Both the position numbers and the translations under genes were made by a program. A stretch of DNA of 64,000 bases from Nothopassalora personata (lineage: Eukaryota > Ascomycota > Dothideomycetes > Mycosphaerellales > Mycosphaerellaceae): assembly GCA_033816765.1 (NCBI GenBank), contig CM066298.1:868001-932000 (forward strand), given 5' to 3'. Under the pieces are notes generated by a model. That model did no database searches, was not told the origin of the DNA, and worked only from the letters and a program-made list of their open reading frames with translations. The stretch's first letter is position 1; every line of letters begins with the position of its first letter. Positions 1 to 8,933 of this stretch are shown piece after piece.

Positions 1-1380
1 CCTCGAGTACCCTTCGATAAAGCGCCTATAGAAGTTGTAGAATCCTAGGAAGGATTAAACCTTATAAAAACTCGTAGGCGTAGGCTATTCCTCGATTGCG
101 GCTACCCGGCTCCTATCTATCGATACGCCTACGATACTTACGATAAATCCTAGGAACTCGGCATTCTCCTAGAAGAAGCTATACTTCTTTAGGTTCGTAA
201 ATAGGGCGAACTTTCGTAGCCTCTCTAGTACCGCGCGTACGGCTCGCACGTGCTCCTTACGCGTTACGCTATAGATAAGGATGTTATCTAGGTAGACTAC
301 GTAGATGTTATCTACTAACCTAGTAAGGGCCTTATTAATGTACCCCTAAAAGGTAGCTAGTACGTTAGTTAACCTAAAAGTCATAACTAAGTACTTGTAG
401 TAACCGTATCGCGTGCGAAACGTAGTCTTCTACTCGTCTCCTTGCTTAATAGGAATACGGTAGTAGGTATCCTATAGGTCGATTATAGTAAAGAGCCTCG
501 TACCCTATAGCCTATCTAAGGTCTTACTAATTAGGGGTAGTAGGTATCGGTTCTTTACTATAATCTTATTTAGGCCTCTATAATCTATATAGAGCCTAAG
601 AGTACTATTCTTCTTTAGTACGAATAGGATAGGCGTACCCGCCTCGCTTACGGACCGCCTAATCTATCCCTTCTCTATTACTTACGTAAGGTACTCCTTT
701 AAGGCCTCTAGCTTAGTTAAAGACTAGTAGTATAGTGGCTTAAAAGGGGGTTTCTTTCCTTTAACGAGATTAATCGCATACTTAACCCCGTCGGGTATCT
801 TACGCTTCGCCTACTTATTAGGTACGTATACATCTCGGAAGTCTATAAATTCTTTAGGCTACGAGGGGCCCTCTCCTTCGGGTACTACTATAGTAATAGC
901 CCGAACACTTATCGTATAAACCTACTTTAAGCTCTCGAGATCCTTAAGGAACTCGCGTACGTTACGCTACTAAATCGTAGGCGTCTCTATACCGTAGTAC
1001 TACTAGTTATCCTTATCGGCCTTTACTATCTGATTATAATACCGCTAGGGTCTATCTAAAATAACTAACGGCCTACCTATAGGCGCTATATAGTAGATAG
1101 CGTCGCTTACGCGCTCTACTCCTATATTGTTAGCTAGTCGCACGCGAACCGTATAGGCGCCGTAGTAATGCCCCTAGTCCTACGTGTACGACTCTAGATT
1201 TAGAAGCTTTATACTACTAATAGGCTATATCTAGTATCGGAGTATATACTCGTACGACACTAAGCTCAAATCTATACCGTTATCTAGAAGAAACGTAGCC
1301 TCGCGAAAGCCCTTACGCGTCTCGACGGCGCCTCGTAAGTAACGCGCTAGACTCGTATTAACTTACCTTAAGGGGTCTAT
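1..1380 (-). pseudogene. protease-reverse transcriptase of gypsy copy A, RIPed, partial
   Basis: Minus-strand pol frame, protease first and then reverse transcriptase. The RT active-site box near 265-306 reads YVVYLDNILIYS: the normal YxDD has become YLDN, a G-to-A change expected from RIP. Upstream boxes such as the conserved [10 protein letters not shown] equivalent lie near 570-620. The frame is cut by the window edge before RNase H. It once copied element RNA into cDNA and is now inactive. Confidence 0.85.
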
Positions 1381-1389
1381 ATAGAAACT

Positions 1390-2560
1390 CGGACTTAGGA
1401 GCGACCCTTACCTAGTCCTCTACCTTTTCTCTATTTACCCTTCTTAGTTAAAGCCTCGATAGTTTCTAACCTACGAACCGCTTACGCGTTACGGTCCTTC
1501 TATAGGTGTCTATTTCGGCACTCCGTCTTATAGTAACCCTTCTTACCGTAGCCGTAGTACTCTACCTTCGACTTCTAGCTAGTTAAAGACGAGCTACCGG
1601 CGTCTCGCTACTAACTCGTACCCGAGGCGCCCGGTAATTAACTCTACTTCTATTACACCAGGCGATCGGCCCGCTTATATACGTTCTTAGCTTTACGCTT
1701 ATAACGTATATACTACCCGCGGTCGTACTCTCCGCTACTACCTCGGCGCTCGGTGCTTTCGATACGCGAGGCTAGGACTACTAGGTCTTCTCTAGTCGTA
1801 GGGATATTATAGTAGCTAACGATAGCGGACCGTAAGCGAGGCGTAAGCTTTACTAGTAGGTACCGTATATATTACGCTTCCGAGTAGTTACCTAACTAGT
1901 CCTCTATAATATCTAGCTTAGTTACGAACTATCGCGCTATCTAGTTATCCTTCTATTTCGTAACCTCGTACTCTAATATAATGTTAAGTACGCGATTTAT
2001 AGGATCGCCGTATACGTCTCGATAGAACTCCTTAAAGTTCTAGTATATATACCCTATAAGGTTAACGGCGCTATAGTTAGTATACTATTGCTCGCTTATC
2101 TCTCTACTAAGGTATATAACCCTATATAGGACCTTTAATTCGTCTATTGTATATATAGTACCTAAGAGGGTAAAGATAAGTAAGAGCTCCCGAAGGAATA
2201 CCCTTACCTTCCTTATCGAATCCCCTCTAAAAGGCGTCGGCTCTTTTAGACGCGGTCGCGTCGTATACGCTACGGCCGCGCCTAGTACTATAATATTATC
2301 GTTAGTAGTTATAGAGATAGAGGTAGGGGTTATAGTAGGGAGGTAATCTTCTCTCCTCCCTCTTATACGCCCTAAAGGCGGTACGCTTATAGCGCGTAGG
2401 ATCTCTAGCCGCTCGATCTCCCGCTATATCTCTTACTCTTTAATCTTAGCCCGTAAGGCCTCTCTTCTCGTAACTAAGGCTATACGACGCGCCTACTACT
2501 ATACTCTAGGGCTTAGGGGGGGCGTAGGCGACTCGCCGTCGTACGGGTCGCGATTAGGCT
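1390..2560 (-). pseudogene. gag of gypsy copy A, RIPed
   Basis: Degenerate capsid/nucleocapsid frame of copy A. It corresponds to the better preserved gag of copy B (about 26640-27790), including an acidic, Arg-rich N-terminal stretch, a capsid-like middle and a C-terminal zinc knuckle whose Cys codons have partly become Tyr. Many TAG/TAA codons replace Gln/Trp. Limits are approximate because start and stop cannot be fixed in a mutated frame. Confidence 0.7.
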
Positions 2561-2628
2561 CTATAGCGTATATAGATTATAACGAGAGGAAGCTTTAGAA
2601 CTATAAGGACCGTAAGGCTATAAGGGGA

Positions 2629-2799
2629 TATTGTAATATATAGTACGCCTACGATCTTCTAATCGTAGATAAACTAAAGCTTACTTTTTTCTATAGACGC
2701 TATACGCGTCTCCTAGTGTACGTATACGCGTTACGTACGGTATACTAAGCCGGGCATAGCCGTATTATATCTAAGGGTTAGCTATAGGCTACCCTTACA
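2629..2799 (-). repeat. 5' LTR of gypsy copy A (171 bp)
   Basis: Matches the 171-bp LTR of copy B at 26387-26557 in inverse orientation. On the minus strand it begins TGTAAGGGTAG (ending at 2799) and finishes ...ATTACAATA, the RIPed form of the TGCGACA end seen in copy B. The 5 bp outside are CTCGT (2800-2804). Confidence 0.8.
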
Positions 2800-2949
2800 C
2801 TCGTAGTCTAGCTAATAGAGGGGATACTACTAAGGTAGATTCTCTATTACTATAGCTAATAGTATAAAGATAGAGGTACTTATAGGCGGTAGAGTCCTAT
2901 TATCTATAGATACGGCTTTAGTACTAACTACTAGAGCTAGTAGAGCCTT

Positions 2950-5560
2950 TATCTATACTCGTTTAGTCTACTTTATCTAGGCTTATTTAGCCTACTAAGC
3001 CTTAAATATATTCTAGCTTTTAGTATATAGCTTATTTAGGAATATACGTTACTATAGGATAAGTACCTTATTACTAGTATCTAAGGCTACCTCTAATATA
3101 CTATCTAAGAGTCGTATCTAGCTATATTAGACTAGTTCAACTAGTAGGTATATCTCTAGCTTATTAATATTACTAAGCTAAGGCAAAGTAGGAAGGAAGT
3201 CTATATATATTAATTAGATTTAATATAGATAGTATATCTATACTATATACCTTTAGTAGTGCATCTAGTAACATCCTCCTCCTTATTAGACTAGTTAGTA
3301 ATAAATAGGCTCTCTCTAGGCTTTATAGCGACCTCCTACTTAATAGCCGGCTCTTACTTAATAGCCTACTCCTACTTAATAGCCGGCTCCTACTTAATAT
3401 CCGGCTCCTACTTAATAGCCGGCTTCTACTTAATACTAAACCCCTTTATTAGAGAACTAATAGGCGTACTAGCCTTACGCTTAGCTAGCGTAGTTTCTCT
3501 ACTAAAACTAATACTAGTATTATTATTGTAATTAGACTTATCTGTTTCTAGTTCTATATCTTATCTAAAGGCCGAAGAACTATTATCTACTAAAGTATTA
3601 TTAGGTAGAGCTCTCTTCTTTCCCTTTAATTTTAGCTTCTTAGAGACAACTAGCTACTACTTCTACAACTTAGCTTCTTTAGTAAATTCCTTATCTATAG
3701 GCCTATTTAGTAGAATATTAGAAGTCTTACTACTCTCCTTAATACGATAGAGATAGAGGATAGCCTTAGCGTAGTATATATAACCCTCCCTAGGAACGGC
3801 CTTATCTTTATTTATATAGATAATGTCCTCTAGTATCTTATATACGAGGTTATTAAACTTCTAGCTAGGGCCTATATAGTAGATCTTACTCCTAGATTTC
3901 CTAACGAAGCCTAGATTAATAATCCTTATAATATAGTTGCCCTCTAGTAGTTTAGACTTTAAGTTAGTAGTCTAGAGCCTTTTACTAAGGAATGTAATAA
4001 ACTCCGTAATCCTATTATAGCGGAGAGTAGAGTCCTAACTACTAATCTTAATAGTAGTAATTAGGATATAGTCTCTAATACTAAAAGTGTTATATATTAT
4101 ATTAGCTTTCTTACTATAATAGAATCTAATACGAACCTTAATAGTAATGCTATATACTATATTAACTAGATATGTAGGACTCTATTATGTCTAACTACGT
4201 ATATAATAACTACCGCACCTCTTTACCTTAGTAATCTCTCTTAGCTAGTTATTCTTCTTCTCCTTATTATATAAGCTATTATTTCGTATAACTAATAATA
4301 GTGTTCTATTAGGCCTTATAGTACTAACCTAGTCTTTATCTCTATTATCTATATTGCTAAGTATCTCCTCTTTTATCTTCCTCTCTTACGTAATATATAG
4401 CTCGGACTTAATAGGCTTATTATAGATAAAGTCGTCCTAAATAGTACTAGATATCGTATTATCTTAGCTAGAGTTTAGACCTAAGACCTAACTAGTTCCT
4501 AGAGCTTAGGAAGAGAGCCGGAAATACCTACTATTAATACGGACTAGGCTATTTCTAGGAGGTAAATTATCTAGTAGGATACTAATAGTACGCTTTTCTA
4601 AGGGTAGTAGTCGTACTCGGTCTTATTCTTTAGACCTAGGATATTGTAATACTTTAGCTTCTTAATAGCGTAGAGCTTACGCTAGAACTATATAGGAACT
4701 AGAACTATAGTAGATATAGTAGTAGATAGATAGAGGTATTATTTTAGTAAATAAAGTTTTACCTAAGTAGATAAGGCCTAAGGTAGAAATATAAATTCTT
4801 CTTAGAGTTAGTAAATAGATAATACTAGTAGTAGTAGTAGTTTATATAGAGCTATTATTCTCTAACTAGCTCTAGCTTAAATAGATCCTCTACAGCTTCT
4901 AGTTTAAGAGCCGTAGTAATTGCCTCCTCGTTAATACTATCTAGTTCTTCTAAATAAGTATTAGCTATAGCCTTTATAGTAGCTTATATATTACCCCTAG
5001 TTCTAGTAACTACTATATAACGCTATAGGAGCGTTTTATCTCTAGTCTCCTTAGTACCTACCTACTTAGATAGTTTCCTTAGCTTATCTAGACCTAGCTA
5101 GCTACTAGTAGGCTTAGGTAATTTACTTAGGATTAGCTCTTATCTAGATAAATAATAGGCTCTTATACGTCTAGTTAGCTCTATATATATATTAAAGTGT
5201 CGCGGTCTACCTATACTATTATATATCTTAGGGTTCTTTTTAATATAATATCTATAACCGCTATTATAAAGCTACTAGTTAAGCTATTAGCTAGTTTTAT
5301 TTAGAAGAATTTCAAACTATCTATTATATAATAGTTAACTATAGTTCTATGTTTTAGAAGATAAAATCGTACTATATAGGTCTAGTAGTTTAATAGCTTG
5401 CTCTAAGCGAGAGCTATAGATATTATACCCGTACTAAGGATAGCCCTCTAGTAGAGAAGTCTATAGATTAATTAGCTAGCTAGGAATAGACTCCTATCTA
5501 ATATGTTATTTCCTAATACGATAAGTATTCTATCTACGGGTAAAGAGCTAGACTTAGGCT
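2950..5560 (-). pseudogene. Unrecognised RIPed coding region downstream of the integrase
   Basis: The frame continues after the integrase core with mostly Gln/Trp-type stops. It includes an AT-hook-like GRPR motif (near 5205), Lys/Arg-rich stretches, a region reading KVRIRFYYSKKANIIYNTF (near 4090-4140, apparently a different frame) and a hexapeptide tandem repeat at 3333-3435. I do not recognise a family. It may be the C-terminal part of the same protein or a second gene of the element; a frame change or lost intron near 4.1 kb is likely. Confidence 0.4.
3333..3435 (-). repeat. 18-bp tandem repeat, about 5.7 units
   Basis: Six consecutive units of CTCCTACTTAATAGCCGG (last one partial) with one or two substitutions each. 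On the minus strand the unit encodes Glu-Pro-Ala-Ile-Lys-stop, where the stop was probably Gln, so the ancestral protein had a hexapeptide repeat. It lies inside the unrecognised RIPed coding region. Confidence 0.9.
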
Positions 5561-6760
5561 CTAATTAGCTTAGTATAGAGGAAGATAATATAAACCTTAT
5601 TAACTATATTATTTAGCCTTAAGAGACTATTCTTATTAAGTATAATGAAGTCGTCCTATTTATACTATATTAGTACTATAAACTAGAATAATAGAATAAT
5701 AACACTTATACTCTCTATCTTTATATTATTAATTTAGTTAACTATAGTATATCCTAGTTAGCTCGTTTCTAATCTATTCGCTTAGATATAGGTCTTTACC
5801 TATCCCTACTAGCTCTTAATCCTCTAGTTTTTCTTAGAGGTACTATAAAGGTAGCACTTCTTATTAGTAGCCTCTAGCTCGTACGCTCTAATAAGGTACT
5901 AGTAGAGGTCTATAATAATTAGTATCTCTACGCCTCTATTAGAGTAGATACGCTAAGGATACTTACTAAGCTCCTAAACAACTTTTAAGTACTACTACCT
6001 AACGCTAATAGTAGCCCTAGTAGTTAGACTAATATATATCTATACTAGAAATCGTAAAAAGACATCGTATCTAGTATAGATCTTAATACCCTAGAAGTTA
6101 AACTTTAGATAACTATTAATAGTCTAGATATAATCTAGACTATAGGTAATAAACCTTCTAACTCTAGATCTACTACGTCGATAAGTAGCTTTCCTTTATA
6201 TCTTAATAAGGTTAGGACTAATAATTTTAAGTAGCTTAAAGGTACGCTACTAAGATACTAGAAGGTTTCCTCTATCCTATAGTTTAAGATAAAGGTAGGC
6301 CCGGCTATAATCGTTAATCTACTATCTCTCTAAGAGCTAGATAAGGATACTAATAATAGTAGTTTTAATTTCTTTAAGGTACTCTATCTATATTCGCCTT
6401 CTTATATTATTCTCCTTCCTAATAGTCTTTAAACCTCTATTAGTAACTATCTAGCCTACTTACTTAAGCCGCTTTAGAATATTAGAGTCTATTATATTAT
6501 CTTTAAAGAACATCTAAGTAATAGTCTTAGCTATAGCTAGGGTATACTAGGTCCTAATAAGCTTCTTCTATATTAGATTAAGCTACTACTATCGAGTAAT
6601 CTAGTGCTCTAGTATCTTTAATTTATCCTTAATGCCGTATTTATAGACTAGATATTTATATATATCTTAAGCTAACTTATTTATCTTAAGGTAATACTCC
6701 TTAATCTTATTAGAGTACTACTAAAAGCTCGATAGGGGCCGTCTGGTAGGTATCAATTTT
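5560..6760 (-). pseudogene. Integrase-core (DDE/rve-type) transposase, RIPed
   Basis: Minus-strand translation gives an N-terminal helical region, then a catalytic core: IYTRYDVFLRFLVQIYISL (around 6010-6090), a stretch ending YPQRIYSNRGVEIL (around 5900-5960), and KKNQRIKSQQGQ (around 5790-5830). This order matches the eukaryotic integrase-core family with core boxes of the type 'D..xxFLR', 'SDxGxE' and 'NQRIExxW'. In that comparison the second Asp has become Asn, the Glu has become Lys and the Trp codons have become stops, all RIP-type changes. A role in DNA strand transfer is inferred from the family; whether the original was a DNA transposon or a domesticated copy cannot be told. The exact start is unclear. 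Confidence 0.65.
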
Positions 6761-7107
6761 GCTATAGAGAGGAATAATAAAGATATTTATAGCTAAATAG
6801 TTAAGCTACTAATCTAGTCTACTTAACTATAGTACTACTATATCTTTACCCTATCTTAATAGCTAAAGAGCTATAGCTTATATAGGTATATTATATTACC
6901 TAATATCGTACTAAAGGACGTAATAGCTAGCTAGCTTATACGAAGGAGAACAAAGCAATATAACAAGGTAGCTAGGGTAATAGTAGGGTTTAATAGACTA
7001 GAACTAGTAAGAAAGAGCGCTATTAGGGCTAGTATAGGAGCTAAGAAATAGTGGGGATGAATAAAAGGGATCTGTGAGTTAATCACTGCCGTCATGACAT
7101 GCTCGAC

Positions 7108-7156
7108 ACACCACCACCACCACCTCCACCACCACAACCACTACCACCACCACCCC
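7108..7156 (+). repeat. CAC/CCA trinucleotide microsatellite before the gene
   Basis: A run of CAC triplets with a few T and A interruptions ends about 14 bp before the ATG of the 7170 gene. It lies in the probable 5' leader. No TATA box or clear promoter element stands out upstream; the RIPed compartment begins roughly 60-100 bp further left. Confidence 0.85.
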
Positions 7157-7169
7157 GTCATTCAGCGCA

Positions 7170-8933
7170 ATGCTTTCACAACGCCCTCTAATCGCCCGGA
7201 TACGAACCCTTCGCCCCCTACGACCGCCCTCAGTCACGCGTAAAGTGCCCACCCCCCGCCTCTTCACGCACAACACGCCCCTCCTCCTCACAGCCCACCG
7301 CACAGCACCGCGACCACAGCTCCCATATCTATCGCAGCCGGCGGGCCGAAGACCGCAGCCACTCGGTGGGCCATCTCAGCAGCTTGCGCGTTTGTTGTCG
7401 ACGGAGAACAGGCGGTTTGTGAAAGAGCAGGTCTGGCTTGCGACGAAATGGACGGCCATCGGGTGGACATTTCTAATATTGGGTGGGATTACGTGGTATG
7501 GCCTGAATATCGAAATGGACGAGCGACAGAATCCTACGCCGGACGAGTGGTCGTTCCGGACGAGGCAGTGTCTGCGGGCGGCGAGGGCGTATAGTGACCC
7601 GCGCCGGGCGGAGACGGTGGGGTTTGTGGATTGGGCCAAGGTGGGCAGCGAGCTACGCAGGGCACTGGAGAGGCTGGAAGACGGCAATATAGATGGAAAT
7701 GGGTTGCGCGAGCTGGGAGAAGACGGCGAGGAAGTCCTCATCCCCGGCGCCGGACGGGCAGGTTTCGACATCAGCAACAAAAGTTGGCCGTGGAGGGCAG
7801 GCTACTTTGAAGTCATCATGGGCTGCGCGCAAGCTGCCGAGCATCTCGATGGCATGGTGCTGGATAAGACGCGAGGCATTGTGTTTCCCCGAGAGGTGGT
7901 GCTGGGACCTAGTAACCCCGACCCGAGGCCTACACCGCCGTATATGAAGTCTGCCCCCCGGGAAGAGGATTGTGTCCCGCCGTTTGCGCCGCCGGAGACG
8001 TTTTATGTCAGAGTCTTGACGGGCACGGGCTTCACGACCGGGCAGAAGATGAGTGCGGCGAGGAGCTATGCGAACTGGTTGGAGTATAAGGGCTTGCATG
8101 AGAGTGCCGAGGAGATGTACAGGTGGGCGGTGGATATCGCAAAGGGAGCGTTGCCACCGCACGTCAACCCCGAGGACATCATGGACGACCGAAGCGCCGT
8201 GTTCAAAGATGGACCCGCCGCTCGGGAAATCACACCGAACCTCCTCAGAGCAACAACAGACCTAGCCATCCACCACGCCCGAACCGGAAACATCTCATCC
8301 TCCCTCCCCATCCTCCTCTCCGTCCTCCGAGCTCGACGCTCCGCACCAATCTCTCCCTTTCCCCAACCCACCTCCTCCGACCTCTCATCCCGTCCAGCAA
8401 GGAACCTCGGCACAACAATCACCACCCTCTTCATTCCCCCAAAGTTCCCCGATCCACCACCCTCCGGCGACAATCCCCTCATCCGCGCTTCCGAGAAGCC
8501 CTCCTGCGAAGACAGCGAGCTGATGCTCTACATTGGCGAAATCCTCTTCGCCTCCTCACCGTCCTCGTCAGAAGGACTGGGTTGGACGAAACAGGCTGTT
8601 AACATTGCGGATGCTAATATTGCTCTCCCAAGCCCTGGAGTTGGGATGGAACCGGCGGAGGAGAAGAGGAAGTGTATGGAGTGTTTTGTTACGGGGGTGG
8701 GAAATTGGGATGTTATGTTGAAGAGGGTTGAGGCGAGGGCGGAGGCTGGGAAGGAGAAGGCGAAGGGGTGGTTTGGGTGGGGTGGTGGTGGTGATGGGGT
8801 AGAAGGAAGGGATGGCATGGAGGAGGAGAGGAAGGCGGTGGAGGCGCTGAAGGAAAGGATCATGAGGGAGGGCATAAGGGACGCTGTGGAGAGGTGGAGG
8901 GGAAGTAATCCGAGCGGGGTGTGGATCGGATGA
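7170..8933 (+). CDS. Mitochondrial inner-membrane TPR-like protein (MGR3-like), single exon
   Basis: The only convincing intact gene: 587 codons, no intron needed, codon use rich in G/C at third positions and free of RIP marks. Residues 1-80 are rich in Arg, Ser, Thr and Pro with almost no acidic residues, and contain LARLLSTENRR (about 72-82), typical of a mitochondrial presequence and its cleavage region. One membrane segment follows at about 94-111 (WTAIGWTFLILGGITWYG). The rest is soluble, with a TPR-like helical pair around 293-325 (ARSYANWLEYKG...AEEMYRWAVDIA) and a basic, helical C-terminus after a GWFGWGGGGDG stretch. The layout of presequence, single membrane span and TPR-like region resembles fungal homologues of MGR3, an adaptor of the mitochondrial i-AAA protease. 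That name is inference from architecture, not a search. Start chosen at 7170 because the presequence begins there. Family assignment is moderate; that the gene is real is near certain. Confidence 0.9.
   Translation: MLSQRPLIARIRTLRPLRPPSVTRKVPTPRLFTHNTPLLLTAHRTAPRPQLPYLSQPAGRRPQPLGGPSQQLARLLSTENRRFVKEQVWLATKWTAIGWTFLILGGITWYGLNIEMDERQNPTPDEWSFRTRQCLRAARAYSDPRRAETVGFVDWAKVGSELRRALERLEDGNIDGNGLRELGEDGEEVLIPGAGRAGFDISNKSWPWRAGYFEVIMGCAQAAEHLDGMVLDKTRGIVFPREVVLGPSNPDPRPTPPYMKSAPREEDCVPPFAPPETFYVRVLTGTGFTTGQKMSAARSYANWLEYKGLHESAEEMYRWAVDIAKGALPPHVNPEDIMDDRSAVFKDGPAAREITPNLLRATTDLAIHHARTGNISSSLPILLSVLRARRSAPISPFPQPTSSDLSSRPARNLGTTITTLFIPPKFPDPPPSGDNPLIRASEKPSCEDSELMLYIGEILFASSPSSSEGLGWTKQAVNIADANIALPSPGVGMEPAEEKRKCMECFVTGVGNWDVMLKRVEARAEAGKEKAKGWFGWGGGGDGVEGRDGMEEERKAVEALKERIMREGIRDAVERWRGSNPSGVWIG

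Larger units (their letters stand above)
1..2799 (-). mobile_element. Ty3/gypsy chromovirus copy A, left-truncated by window edge, RIPed
   Basis: Minus-strand LTR retrotransposon running from its 5' LTR (2629-2799) leftwards through gag and protease into reverse transcriptase, where the window ends. It aligns by eye, as reverse complement, with plus-strand copy B (26387-28270 and 33906-34755); differences are mainly C/T and G/A. Stops are TAA/TAG at expected Gln/Trp positions. Integrase and 3' LTR would lie left of the window. Non-functional as it stands. Confidence 0.9.
2800..6950 (-). mobile_element. Degenerate DNA transposon-like block with integrase-core protein
   Basis: RIPed DNA between gypsy copy A and the gene island. 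On the minus strand a long frame from about 6760 to about 5100 is broken only by Gln/Trp-type stops, and coding-like stretches continue to about 2950. The upstream half encodes a DDE integrase-core protein (separate entry). No terminal inverted repeats or target duplications could be identified, so the element limits are set only by its neighbours. Confidence 0.55.

Noticed and set aside
3333..3435. CRISPR-like array
   Set aside because: Direct tandem units without spacers in a eukaryotic transposon; the same applies to 15718-15797.
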